This document shows positions 55,729 to 64,000 of a stretch of 64,000 bases of DNA, piece after piece (the stretch's first letter is position 1; each line of letters begins with the position of its first letter). Source of the DNA: Acidobacteriota bacterium (GTDB taxonomy: Bacteria > Acidobacteriota > Blastocatellia > UBA7656); contig JBFMDH010000004.1 of the NCBI GenBank assembly GCA_040754075.1, positions 62,001 to 126,000 of the forward strand, written 5' to 3'. The notes below the pieces were generated by a model, which saw only the letters and a program-made list of their open reading frames with translations, did not search any database and had not been told where the DNA came from. The position numbers and the translations under genes were made by a program.

Positions 55729-58700
55729 ATGTTAAAAAAAGTTCTAACATTCTTGCTCATTTTGACGTTACCCGCTCCGTTGTTTGCGCAGGCATCAACC
55801 GGAACCCTGGCGGGCACCGTCACCGATCAGGCAGGAGCTGTGGTGGTCAATGCGACCGTTACCCTTACCAATCGAACCACCAAACAGACCCGCATCGTCA
55901 ACACCGGAAATGATGGCATCTATTCTGCCGCTTCATTGCCCGCAGGCACCTATGATGTGACCATCGAAGCCGCAGGCTTTTCGACAGTCAATACCACTGC
56001 CGAAATATCAGTCGGCGCAACCACCACGCTCAATGTTCCTTTGCAGGTCGGTGGCAAATCCGAACGCATCGATATTCAAGGGGCGGCTGCCAATATCAAT
56101 CTCGAATCGAACACCATTCAAGGCGTCATTACCCGCACCAAGATTGAAAATCTGCCGCTCAATGGGCGCAGCTTTTTAAACCTCGCGCAACTCGAACCGG
56201 GCGTCACCGTAGCCGCAGGCAACCCCGCGCAATTCAACGCGCAATTCAACGTTTCGGTGCTTGGCGGTCCCGCCTCGCACACCTCGATTACCGTTGATGG
56301 CGGCAACATTCGCAATCCCATTGAAGGCGGCACCGGGCAGAATTTTTCTCAGGAAGTGGTGCAGGAATTTCAGCTTTCGAGCACCAATTTTGATCTCTCG
56401 ACCGGCATCACCGCTTTCGGCGCCATCAATGTCGTGACCCGACAGGGCGGCAACGATTATCACGGCGCAGGCTATTTCTATTTCCGCGATCACAACATGG
56501 CGGCTTATCCCAGCCTGGCGCGCAACTCATTTACTGCCGAACCGTTTTTCGCGCGTCGGCAAGGCGGATTCTGGATTGGCGGGCCGATCAAAAAAGATAA
56601 GCTGCAATTCTTTTTCAACTTTGAAAACACCAATCAATCGGGGGTTTATATTGTGCAACCTGACTTGCCTTCGGTTGCCGAATTCGGAACCATCGCCACC
56701 GCGCCCTATCGCGGCAAACAGACCAGCGTGCGCCTCGATTACACCATCAATCCCAGCCATTCGGCTTTTCTGCGCTATTCGCATGATGGCAACACCAACG
56801 CCGGACCCTTCGGTATCCCTGTGCCGCCGTCAAATTTCGTCTCGAACAAAAATTTCGTTGACCAGAGTTTGCTCGGTGTGACCAGTCTTTTAGGTCCGAA
56901 TGTGGTCAACGATTTTCGCTTCTCCTATTTCTACTGGCAGAACCGCAACATCCCCGCGCCGTGTGATGGCGACATCAACCGCAATTGTTTAGGCGCGGGT
57001 GGGCCTGAAGTTTTTTATCTCAACTCAGTAAATTTTGCGCTCGGCAATAACTTCAACTCGCCGCAAGGACGCGACCTTCGCCGTTTCCCGCTTTCGGATA
57101 ATGTGAGCTGGCAAAAAGGCGCGCATCGCATCAAGTTTGGCGGCGAATGGGAGCATTTCACCGGCACCGGATACTGGGGATTTTTCGACCCGGCGCGCGT
57201 TTACCTGCTGTCGCCGGAATTCTTAGCTGCCATCAATCCGATTCTTCCGACCTTATTCGGATTACCGGACGGCAAAATTCACAATTTCAATGACCTCAAA
57301 AAACTTCCGGTGGTCGCTTTCCTCTTAGGCATCGGCGACCGCGCCCAACCGTCTTACAAATTGGAGAATGCCAAGGTCAATGACCGTTTCCATTTCTATG
57401 CGCAGGACACCTGGAAAGTGACGCCGAAATTTACATTCAACTATGGCGTCGGCTGGGAACATGAAACCAATGTCTTGAATCACGATTTGCCGAAACCGGC
57501 ATACATCGCGCCGATTTACGGGCCGGATTTGAACCCGACCGAAAAGCAGTACAAGAATTTCTCTCCGGCTCTGGGCTTTGCCTGGTCACTCGGTAAAAAC
57601 GATAGAACCGTGATTCGCGGTGGCGTCGGCGTTTTTTATGATACGCAACTCGGTTGGTGGCGGCTTGGCGAGCGCGCCGTGATTGGCGGCTCAGGTCGCC
57701 AGTTCATCGGCAACAATGCGGTTGCCCGCATCACCGGCACCGGCAATTTCACTTCTTCGTACCTGAATACCTTGACCTACAACTACGGAACTTTCCTCGC
57801 ACAACTTCCGGCGTTGCGCGCCCAACAGGATGCCAAGTACCCCGGAACCGGCGACCAACCGCAGATTCTGCTATCGAAACAGGCGAATGCGCTCGGCGCG
57901 CTATACCCGCAAGATTTTCCGACCACACAGGCGCAACATTTCAATTTAGGCATTCAACATGAAATGTTCGATAATCTGGTGGTGCAGGCAGACATCGTGC
58001 ATCGGCACATGATTCACGGAACGCCGGGCGGATTTTTCGGAGCCAGCGTTGATTACAATAAATTCAATTCAATCGGTGGACCCATCATTCCGCGTTGCGC
58101 TTCAACCGCACAGGCGAATGACCCGACGGCGCAATGTTCCGCAGGCCCGATCAATTTCTGGTGGCCCGGCGCAACCTCGAAATACACCGCGTTGTTATTG
58201 AAAGTCGATAAGCGGTTCTCGAGTCGCTATCAATTCACCGCGTCATATGCCTTCCAAAACAGCAAGAGCGTTTTGGATGTCACACAGAACCTCAACAATT
58301 TCTTTGCGACCTATGGGGCGGATTTGCCCAGGCATAATTTGAATATTTCAGGGATTGTCAGTGTGCCCTGGGACATTCAGGTGTCGTTGCTCTCGGCTTT
58401 TTCAAGCCATCCGCCGGTGGCGTTGACCATACCGGGTTTCAATGATGCGGGAACCGATGTGACCAGCAGCGGTTACAGTTCACTTACGTACCTGCTTGGC
58501 AAAGAGTACAGCGGGTTTATCAGCAAGAATGAACTGCATGCATTGGTGAGCGAATATAATCTCAAATATTCCGGGCAATTGACTCCTGCCGGAAAAGCCG
58601 GTGTCGTGCCCAATCAGAAGTATCCCTTCATCACTTTGCCGAACAATTTTGCGCTTGGCGATTTATTCAGTTCGCAGGATTTGCGAGTGACGAAAAATAT

Positions 58701-58893
58701 CAAGTTCGGTGAACGGGTTGGTTTGAGATTGATTGGCGAAGTTTTCAATCTGTTTAACGTGAGCAACCTGACGAACTTCAATTTCAACCTGCTCAGCCCG
58801 GCGTCATTCGGAAAACCGAATCAACGTGTCGGACAGACGTTCGGTTCAGGCGGGCCACGCGCTTTCCAATTCGGCGTGCGGCTAGCGTTCTAA
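55729..58893 (+). CDS. Oar-like TonB-dependent receptor with carboxypeptidase-regulatory domain (1,054 aa)
   Basis: ATG 55729 follows GGGAGGC and opens a signal peptide (LKKVLTFLLILTLPAPLFAQ). Residues ~25-110 are the beta-sandwich regulatory domain (GTLAGTVTDQAGAVVVNATV, YDVTIEAAGFSTVN). A plug domain follows (LPLNGRSFLNLAQLEPGV; GGPASHTSITVDGGN). The remaining ~800 residues are the outer-membrane beta barrel, ending in FGVRLAF with the terminal aromatic residue of barrels. This protein class moves large ligands across the outer membrane and is expanded in Acidobacteriota. No TonB box was identified. A strong hairpin ends the transcript. Confidence 0.92.
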   Translation: MLKKVLTFLLILTLPAPLFAQASTGTLAGTVTDQAGAVVVNATVTLTNRTTKQTRIVNTGNDGIYSAASLPAGTYDVTIEAAGFSTVNTTAEISVGATTTLNVPLQVGGKSERIDIQGAAANINLESNTIQGVITRTKIENLPLNGRSFLNLAQLEPGVTVAAGNPAQFNAQFNVSVLGGPASHTSITVDGGNIRNPIEGGTGQNFSQEVVQEFQLSSTNFDLSTGITAFGAINVVTRQGGNDYHGAGYFYFRDHNMAAYPSLARNSFTAEPFFARRQGGFWIGGPIKKDKLQFFFNFENTNQSGVYIVQPDLPSVAEFGTIATAPYRGKQTSVRLDYTINPSHSAFLRYSHDGNTNAGPFGIPVPPSNFVSNKNFVDQSLLGVTSLLGPNVVNDFRFSYFYWQNRNIPAPCDGDINRNCLGAGGPEVFYLNSVNFALGNNFNSPQGRDLRRFPLSDNVSWQKGAHRIKFGGEWEHFTGTGYWGFFDPARVYLLSPEFLAAINPILPTLFGLPDGKIHNFNDLKKLPVVAFLLGIGDRAQPSYKLENAKVNDRFHFYAQDTWKVTPKFTFNYGVGWEHETNVLNHDLPKPAYIAPIYGPDLNPTEKQYKNFSPALGFAWSLGKNDRTVIRGGVGVFYDTQLGWWRLGERAVIGGSGRQFIGNNAVARITGTGNFTSSYLNTLTYNYGTFLAQLPALRAQQDAKYPGTGDQPQILLSKQANALGALYPQDFPTTQAQHFNLGIQHEMFDNLVVQADIVHRHMIHGTPGGFFGASVDYNKFNSIGGPIIPRCASTAQANDPTAQCSAGPINFWWPGATSKYTALLLKVDKRFSSRYQFTASYAFQNSKSVLDVTQNLNNFFATYGADLPRHNLNISGIVSVPWDIQVSLLSAFSSHPPVALTIPGFNDAGTDVTSSGYSSLTYLLGKEYSGFISKNELHALVSEYNLKYSGQLTPAGKAGVVPNQKYPFITLPNNFALGDLFSSQDLRVTKNIKFGERVGLRLIGEVFNLFNVSNLTNFNFNLLSPASFGKPNQRVGQTFGSGGPRAFQFGVRLAF

Positions 58894-58906
58894 AAATATG
58901 AGAATC

Positions 58907-58939
58907 GTTGAGGTGAGGGTCTCAGCCCTTCACCTCAAC
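58907..58939 (+). terminator. Hairpin after the receptor gene
   Basis: GTTGAGGTGAGGG, short loop, CCCTTCACCTCAAC. The stem is nearly perfect, but the run after it is AATGTG, not T-rich. A second hairpin follows at 59056. Confidence 0.55.
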
Positions 58940-59055
58940 AATGTGTAAATTTTGAGAGGTCTTAGCCGCCTTTCAACGACGATGAATTTGCTGATGTGAA
59001 TTTTCTTGTGACGGGTGAGTTATCCGATTGAGATTTGATGATTCACTCTCTTGTG

Positions 59056-59093
59056 GCGGAATCCGATGAGAAAGTCGGGTTCCGCATTTTTAT
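59056..59093 (+). terminator. Intrinsic terminator between the receptor and phosphatase genes
   Basis: GCGGAATCCGA (59056-59066) pairs with TCGGGTTCCGC (59075-59085) apart from a one-base bulge, followed by ATTTTTATTT. It ends the receptor transcript and overlaps the convergent gene's stop. Confidence 0.8.
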
Positions 59094-60328
59094 TTCACTT
59101 TGATCACCGCGATGGTTAAATCGTCTTCGGGTCCGCCGATGCCCGAAGCGTATGAGTGAACCGCATCGGCAATCGTTTCGGCAATCGCTTGCGCGCTCAA
59201 GGATTCATTTTCGCGCACCAGTTTTTCCAGACGATTAACCCCGAATGGTTCTTCGCATTCGCTACAGGCTTCGGTAACGCCATCCGTATAGACAATCAAA
59301 ATATCGCCCGATTTGAAATTCACCACCGATTCCGAATATCGCGAATCTTCAAAGATGCCAAGCGGCAAGCCACTGGTTTCAAGCAATTGACTGCTGCCGT
59401 CGGCTCTCAACAGCAGCGGCGGATTATGCCCGGCATTAATATAAAGCAGACGCCGATGTTCCGGGTCAATGAGTCCGTAAAATGTGGTGATGAACCGCTC
59501 GCCGTAGGTTGTCTGATGAATCAAGCGCCCGACCCGCGCCATCACCGCGCGCATCGCCAGTTCATTAACCAAGGTTGCGTGAATGTAGGCGCGAAAGGTC
59601 ACCATAATCAAAGCTGCCGCCAAGCCTTTGCCGGAAACATCGGCAACCAGAAAAGCGATGCGGTCGGTGACCGAATCAATGAAATCGAAATAATCGCCGC
59701 CGACTTCGCGCACGGGAATGGTCATGCCGTAAAACTCGAACCCTTCGGCTTTGGGATATTGGCGCGGCAACAAGGTCTCAACCACTTTGCGCGCCAGTTC
59801 CAACTCGCTTTCGGCGCGACGTTGGGTCATCACTTTGCGATAGAGCAGGGTGTAATCAATCGCTGAAGCCGCAAGCGACGCAAACATGGTGAGCATTTTT
59901 AAATCGTTTTCATCATAACCGTTGACATGGTCGGCTTCGAGATTGATAACGCCGATGACTTTATTGTCGGAACGAATAATCGGGGCGGCGATTTCCGACC
60001 GCGTCTCCGGGCGGGCTTTGACATAGCGCGCATCATTGATGACATCATTGATGATTTGTTCGCGTCCGTTTTCCAGCACCCAGCCGATGATGCCTTTGCC
60101 CGATTCCAGAAAATCTTCGCCAATGGCGTCTTTCGGATAGCCACGGGCTTTGAGGTCTTGCACGATGCCGGTGCGCGCATCCACGACACAGATGACCGCA
60201 GCGGAATAACCGAGCAATTCCTGCAACGAATCAAAAATGGTTTCCAAGACCTCTTCAAGGTCGAGTGAAAGGCTGATTTTGCGGACGGCTTCGATTAAGG
60301 TCTCAATGGTTTGTTCTTTTTCTGACAT
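59090..60328 (-). CDS. GAF-SpoIIE (RsbU-like) PP2C-type phosphatase (412 aa)
   Basis: An N-terminal GAF sensor (about residues 15-165; ICVVDARTGIVQDLKARGYP, VLENGREQIINDVINDARYV, GVINLEADHVNGYDE) is followed by a SpoIIE/PP2C phosphatase (about 185-412). Its metal-binding residues are visible in GGDYFDFID, VADVSGKGLAAAL, NAGHNPPLLL, YTDGVTEA and GGPEDDLTIAV. Family members remove phosphate from anti-sigma antagonists in partner-switching pathways. The partner is not encoded in the window. GAAGAG lies just before the ATG. Confidence 0.9.
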   Translation of the reverse strand: MSEKEQTIETLIEAVRKISLSLDLEEVLETIFDSLQELLGYSAAVICVVDARTGIVQDLKARGYPKDAIGEDFLESGKGIIGWVLENGREQIINDVINDARYVKARPETRSEIAAPIIRSDNKVIGVINLEADHVNGYDENDLKMLTMFASLAASAIDYTLLYRKVMTQRRAESELELARKVVETLLPRQYPKAEGFEFYGMTIPVREVGGDYFDFIDSVTDRIAFLVADVSGKGLAAALIMVTFRAYIHATLVNELAMRAVMARVGRLIHQTTYGERFITTFYGLIDPEHRRLLYINAGHNPPLLLRADGSSQLLETSGLPLGIFEDSRYSESVVNFKSGDILIVYTDGVTEACSECEEPFGVNRLEKLVRENESLSAQAIAETIADAVHSYASGIGGPEDDLTIAVIKVK

Positions 60329-60494
60329 GACGGTCGGCTCTTCCGGTTTGTTTGCAAAGCGAATATGCTAGAGGCTGGCGTGATTTATAGCAAGCGTTTA
60401 TGCGCTTTTGCCCTTCGCTCTGAAGGCGCGCCATCAATAAGAGATGGGGCAGCAACATCGCTCATATCCGGACATCGCAAAACAGGAGGCAACC

Positions 60495-61430
60495 ATGCAT
60501 TTAAACAGGCGCATGACCATCGTCATCATTCTTCTGTGCGGTTATTCGGCAATCGCTCAACAGACTGCTTCACCAGGCAAATCTGCGCCACAGTGGGTCA
60601 CCCCTGCGGTCAGCGCGCCGCATCTTCAACATCGCGTCTTTGACAGCGCGGCGGTGAAAGCAAAGGTCAGCTATCACATTTACACGCCGGAAATTTACGA
60701 CAAGGAAACGAAACAACGCTTTCCGGTGCTCTACTGGCTGCACGGTTCGGGCGGCGGACTGAACGGCGTAGCGCGACTGGTAATGCATTTCGACACTGCC
60801 ATTCGTGAAGGCAAAATACCGCCTATGTTGGTCGTCTTCGCCAACGGACTCGCGGATAGTATGTGGTGCAACTCGAAAGACGGACGTGTGCCAATGGAGA
60901 CTGTGGTCGTGAAAGAATTGTTGCCGCGCATAGACGCTGACTTTCGCACGATTGCTTCACGCGAGGGGCGATTGATTGAAGGGTTCAGCATGGGCGGCTA
61001 TGGCGCGGCGCGTCTGGGTTTCAAATACCCCAATCTGTTCAGCGCGATTTCCATCCTCGGCGGCGGTCCTTTGCAACAGGAGTTCAACGTCAATGACACG
61101 CCGCGCGCCAATCCCGGCGAAGCCCGCAGGCTCTTTGAAACGGTTTACGGAAATGACCAGGAATATTTCAAAGCGCAAAGCCCCTGGGTGTTGGCTGAAC
61201 AGCAGGTTGATGCGGCGCGAAAAAAGCTGCTCATCCGCCAGATAATCGGCGACCGTGACGCCACGCTGGCTAACAACCGCATATTTGACGAACGTTTGAC
61301 GCGGCTGAAAATCCCGCACACCTTTACCGTGCTGGCGGGCGTGCCGCACACTGCCCCGGCGGTTTTCGAGGCGCTGGGCGAATCCAACTGGCAATTTTAT
61401 CGCGCCGTGTTTGGTAATCTGCGCCGCTAA
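60495..61430 (+). CDS. Exported alpha/beta-hydrolase esterase (311 aa)
   Basis: AGGAGG followed by CAACC selects ATG 60495 over one at 60444. The signal peptide (TIVIILLCGYSAIA) precedes an esterase fold. LYWLHGSGGG forms the oxyanion hole, GFSMGGYGA holds the nucleophile serine, and an aspartate (GDRDATL) and histidine (VPHTAPAV) complete a triad. It resembles the putative esterase/enterochelin-esterase-type family that acts on acyl esters of sugars or siderophores; the substrate is unknown. Confidence 0.85.
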   Translation: MHLNRRMTIVIILLCGYSAIAQQTASPGKSAPQWVTPAVSAPHLQHRVFDSAAVKAKVSYHIYTPEIYDKETKQRFPVLYWLHGSGGGLNGVARLVMHFDTAIREGKIPPMLVVFANGLADSMWCNSKDGRVPMETVVVKELLPRIDADFRTIASREGRLIEGFSMGGYGAARLGFKYPNLFSAISILGGGPLQQEFNVNDTPRANPGEARRLFETVYGNDQEYFKAQSPWVLAEQQVDAARKKLLIRQIIGDRDATLANNRIFDERLTRLKIPHTFTVLAGVPHTAPAVFEALGESNWQFYRAVFGNLRR

Positions 61431-61790
61431 AGTTCAGCGGCTGTTTGAAAAGCCCTGAAAGGGCAAGGGCATGAAGTTAAGGATGTAGAGCAGGCGGTCG
61501 AGTCTGCGCCGATTTGGAAAAGTCCGTCCTCGAAATTTCAGGGGGCTTCGGCGAAGATTGCCTTAGATAAGCGGCGCGGATATAGCGTCGCTTAACTTTA
61601 TTCAAGATGGCGTTCGTTTGACTCTTTTTAGTTTTTATTTGCCTTTTGAGTTGAATCACCAACAGCAAAGCGTATAATCAAAGCACGGACGAAGCAGATA
61701 ATTTCTATGAAGCGACGGCAAAACCTCTTTTCGATTTCCGTGCGATAAACGCTTTCGCTTTCATCAATCCTTTGAGGGAGGAATTCTCAC
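61431..61790. other. Intergenic region with a promoter for the FecR gene
   Basis: No gene seen. It holds the promoter at 61651-61678; otherwise nothing was recognised. Confidence 0.5.
61651..61678 (+). promoter_or_regulatory. Sigma-70 promoter upstream of the FecR gene
   Basis: TTGAAT (61651-61656), 16-bp spacer, TATAAT (61673-61678). The -10 hexamer is exact. A leader of about 105 nt would precede ATG 61791. Confidence 0.6.
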
Positions 61791-62816
61791 ATGAGAATAG
61801 GCAGACTGACGCTGTCATTACTGATTATTTTCAGCGCCGCGCTGGTTGTTTTGGCAGACGATAAAAAGAAAAGCATTCCGGATGAAGGGTTATACACGGT
61901 TTCGGCAAAAGCCGGAATCGTCAGCATCATCAGCGGCGATGTGACCTTTAAACGTGACGCCAGTGATTGGCAAACCTTGATTGAAGGCGATGACCTCAAA
62001 CCCAACGATATGATAAAAACCGGGGCGACCGGTCGCGCAGAAATTCTGCTCAATCCCGGAACCTATCTGCGAATTGGCGAAAACAGCGAGGTGGTATTTC
62101 CAGACCTCAGCAATTTCCGTTTGCAGGTGAACTTGCTGAAAGGTTCGGCGATTCTGGAAGCCGGACTCATCGATGTCTCGCTCAGAATGAAGACTCCGCA
62201 ATATGTGTTTACGATTGCCCAAAGCGGTATCTATCGTTTCAATGTTGACCCGAACGGCAAATCCGAAATGCTGGTTCGCAAAGGCAAAATCAAAGTCGCC
62301 GGCGCGGAGGTTAAATCCGGGAAAATCGTTTCCATCGATAATGCGCCACCGACAATTCAAAAATTCGATAAAAAGGTCGAAGACACTTTCGATACCTGGA
62401 GCAAAGACCGCGCCAGGACTATCATTGCCGCAAACCGCAAACTTTCAAAAGACCGCATGCGCTCATCCTTGAGAAGCGCGCATTTTAATGGACTGTGGGT
62501 TTATGACCCGTTCTTTCGCAGCTATACCTTCCTGCCCGGTTGGAACGGTTTCAATTCGCCTTATGGCGGAAGCTATTCGTTCTATAATCCCTATTACAAC
62601 CCCTGGGCTTACAATGGTAATAACAATGGCAATAACGGCGGCTGGAACGGCGGCGGCAATACCGGAGGCAGCGGCACCACTTCCGGCAATACCGGCAGCG
62701 GCGCAAACCGACCGGGTGGCAGTTCAAGCGGTGGCATGAACGGTGGTCCCATGAGCGGAGCCGGTCGCGGTCGCATCACCGACAGCACCCGCAAAGGTTC
62801 GCCCAATGATAATTAA
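61791..62816 (+). CDS. FecR-domain exported protein (341 aa)
   Basis: GAGGGAGGAA precedes the ATG. A signal peptide (LTLSLLIIFSAALVVLA) is followed by a FecR-type domain (about residues 35-190; VSIISGDVTFKRDASDWQTL, DMIKTGATGRAEILLNPGTYL, LRIGENSEVVF, SLRMKTPQYVFTIAQSG). The C-terminal ~100 residues are Asn/Gly/Ser-rich low complexity (NPYYNPWAYNGNNNGNNGG). FecR domains sense signals in the periplasm or attach to the envelope; there is no sigma factor next to it, and the low-complexity tail is likely flexible. Confidence 0.85.
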   Translation: MRIGRLTLSLLIIFSAALVVLADDKKKSIPDEGLYTVSAKAGIVSIISGDVTFKRDASDWQTLIEGDDLKPNDMIKTGATGRAEILLNPGTYLRIGENSEVVFPDLSNFRLQVNLLKGSAILEAGLIDVSLRMKTPQYVFTIAQSGIYRFNVDPNGKSEMLVRKGKIKVAGAEVKSGKIVSIDNAPPTIQKFDKKVEDTFDTWSKDRARTIIAANRKLSKDRMRSSLRSAHFNGLWVYDPFFRSYTFLPGWNGFNSPYGGSYSFYNPYYNPWAYNGNNNGNNGGWNGGGNTGGSGTTSGNTGSGANRPGGSSSGGMNGGPMSGAGRGRITDSTRKGSPNDN

Positions 62817-62847
62817 TCGTTAAGGCTCATCAGCAAGCTGTATCGCC

Positions 62848-62884
62848 AAGGCGTTCGAGTTTAGACTTGAACGCCTTTTTGATT
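62848..62884 (+). terminator. Intrinsic terminator of the FecR gene
   Basis: AAGGCGTTC (62848-62856), 12-nt loop, GAACGCCTT (62869-62877), followed by TTTGATTT. A clear factor-independent terminator. Confidence 0.8.
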
Positions 62885-62952
62885 TGTTGGCACGGTTTTC
62901 AATGCCGTTCAAAAAGGCGTAAAATCGGATGGCAATCGGTGAGCGATAAATC

Positions 62953-63429
62953 ATGGCGATAATCGTGGATGGCAATAATGTGATGGGGCAGACAGTTGGC
63001 TGGCATCGCGACAAGCCCGCAGCGCGCCGAAATCTTTTACAACAACTTGCCGAGTATGCCCGCATCAAAAAAGCCCGTATCACAGTGGTGTTTGATGGCA
63101 GTCCCGATAGGGAATTGCCCGACGGCGCGGGTTTTCGTGGCGTCAAAGTATTATTTGCCGAGCGCGGTTCGGACGCCGACACCCGCATTCAAAAACTGGT
63201 TGAGTCGGCAAAAGATAAACGCGGACTCACGGTAGTGACTTCGGATAATCAACTCATATTCAGAGTTCGGGCGCGCGGCGCGTCGGTGATGCGTTCAGGC
63301 GAATTTCGCAAACAGATGGAAGCGGCTTTTTTGAATGCGCCAAAAAAGCAAGACGGCGAAGATGATGAAATTGATGATGTGAACGCCTGGCTCAGATACT
63401 TCGGCAGATTGCCCGAAGACGAAGATTGA
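62953..63429 (+). CDS. YacP-like NYN-domain nuclease (158 aa)
   Basis: A PIN/NYN-type nuclease fold: IIVDGNNVMG at the N-terminus gives the first catalytic Asp and Asn, ITVVFDGSPD the second acidic site, and FAERGSDADTRIQKLVE plus VVTSDNQLIFRVRARGA the later ones. The family (YacP/Rae1) cleaves RNA in association with ribosomes or RNA turnover. Intact. The next gene starts 14 bp later and may be co-transcribed. Confidence 0.88.
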   Translation: MAIIVDGNNVMGQTVGWHRDKPAARRNLLQQLAEYARIKKARITVVFDGSPDRELPDGAGFRGVKVLFAERGSDADTRIQKLVESAKDKRGLTVVTSDNQLIFRVRARGASVMRSGEFRKQMEAAFLNAPKKQDGEDDEIDDVNAWLRYFGRLPEDED

Positions 63430-63443
63430 AAAGGAGCAAGGAA

Positions 63444-64000
63444 ATGCAGCCAAAGGAATATGCAAGACTTGAAGAGAAACTCTTCCCGAATCAAGACGGC
63501 TACTTCTCGCGACGCAAAGGCTTCTGGGCGCGACAATTTCAAAACAATCCCACCCGCCCGCAGATAATTTTTGACGCTCTATTCGGCATCCTCGCGCCGG
63601 TTCTTTGTTTCTATTTTGACCCGATAGTTTTTCGCAGTTTTTACAGCGTAAACTTTTTCGGATTTATGCCGCGTTTCAAATTTCTGGTTTATGCAATCAG
63701 TGTGATTGCCATCATCACGCTTTTGTTTTGGCTTGCCGGTATGTTGAAAAAATATTCAGCAATCGTAGCGGGGATATTTCTTGCCGGATTTTTATGTTCA
63801 TTTTCAATCGGAGTTGCGATATTGCCGCTTTCGTTTATCGGATTACTTTTTGGTATCGGTGTATTGGGCTTTGTCCCGTTTGTGACGGCGACGGTTTACT
63901 GGCGAAATCTGAAAAAAGCCTTAGAGCATTCCAAACACATCACCTTTAAAGAATCGCAAGAACTGCCGGTTTTTTTAGGTTTTTTACTGGCGGCGTGTCT
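63444..64000 (+). CDS. Polytopic membrane protein, 3' partial at window end
   Basis: AAGGAGCAAGGAA precedes ATG 63444 and the frame stays open to the window edge. A ~40-residue hydrophilic start (QPKEYARLEEKLFPNQDGYFSRR would be cytoplasmic) is followed by at least four hydrophobic helices (FGILAPVLCFYF, FLVYAISVIAIITLLFWLAG, IVAGIFLAGFLCSFSI, LSFIGLLFGIGVLGFVPF). No family recognised. It is 14 bp behind the NYN nuclease gene. Confidence 0.7.
   Translation, partial: MQPKEYARLEEKLFPNQDGYFSRRKGFWARQFQNNPTRPQIIFDALFGILAPVLCFYFDPIVFRSFYSVNFFGFMPRFKFLVYAISVIAIITLLFWLAGMLKKYSAIVAGIFLAGFLCSFSIGVAILPLSFIGLLFGIGVLGFVPFVTATVYWRNLKKALEHSKHITFKESQELPVFLGFLLAAC

Noticed and set aside
61477-61668. Minus-strand 63-aa ORF before the FecR gene.
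   Set aside because: Covers the sigma-70 promoter of the FecR gene and has no supporting start context.

Overview
The window looks like chromosomal DNA of an Acidobacteriota bacterium, probably of the Blastocatellia type. This is inferred from gene content, not from a marker search. The clues are a large Oar-like outer-membrane receptor with a carboxypeptidase-regulatory domain, a winged-helix/TPR membrane regulator, very large exported TPR proteins, VIT/vWA and BACON exported proteins, FecR and SpoIIE/GAF signalling proteins, and dispersed heptamer repeats. No rRNA, tRNA or CRISPR array was seen.

Layout. 1-5.2 kb: the 3' part of a zinc-ribbon/pseudokinase/PP2C protein, then a textbook sigma-54 promoter driving a structured leader or small RNA, a small ORF, the principal sigma factor RpoD, and a convergent zinc-ribbon protein. 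5.2-13.1 kb: an exported DUF3352-like protein framed by inverted heptamer-repeat elements, PgsA, a membrane-anchored beta-propeller protein and a VIT/vWA protein. 13.1-14.2 kb: a REP-associated tyrosine transposase inside its own REP-like palindromes. 14.2-25.0 kb: a probable operon of a 2,591-residue exported TPR protein, an exported companion and a lipoprotein, ending near purN. 25.7-27.9 kb: a GT39-type membrane glycosyltransferase on the minus strand.

28.3-44.2 kb is the accessory core. An ECF-like sigma factor and a zinc-finger anti-sigma candidate lead into a BACON-repeat protein, an unknown exported protein and a 1,705-residue RHS/YD-repeat protein with a variable C-terminal tip and a candidate immunity gene. 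Downstream lie two more RHS cassettes with different tips, each followed by its own small gene, then a truncated RHS core without a tip. A MazF/DUF2281-type toxin-antitoxin pair, an IS256-family remnant and an orphan gene tail are interleaved. The arrangement fits a silent reservoir of polymorphic toxin tips that can recombine through the shared core.

44.3-64.0 kb returns to housekeeping and signalling genes: a glycine-zipper protein, a divergent MreB, an AraC regulator, an NAD(P)-binding protein, a Nudix hydrolase, the winged-helix/TPR regulator, a Fis-type HTH protein, a TPR/NHL-like propeller protein, the Oar-like receptor, a GAF-SpoIIE phosphatase, an exported esterase, a FecR protein, a YacP-like NYN nuclease and the start of a membrane protein that runs off the window.

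The two strongest candidates for something undescribed are the sigma-54-driven RNA with two hairpins that carry the same loop on covarying stems (about 1988-2125) and the RHS tip/immunity reservoir (32.3-44.2 kb).
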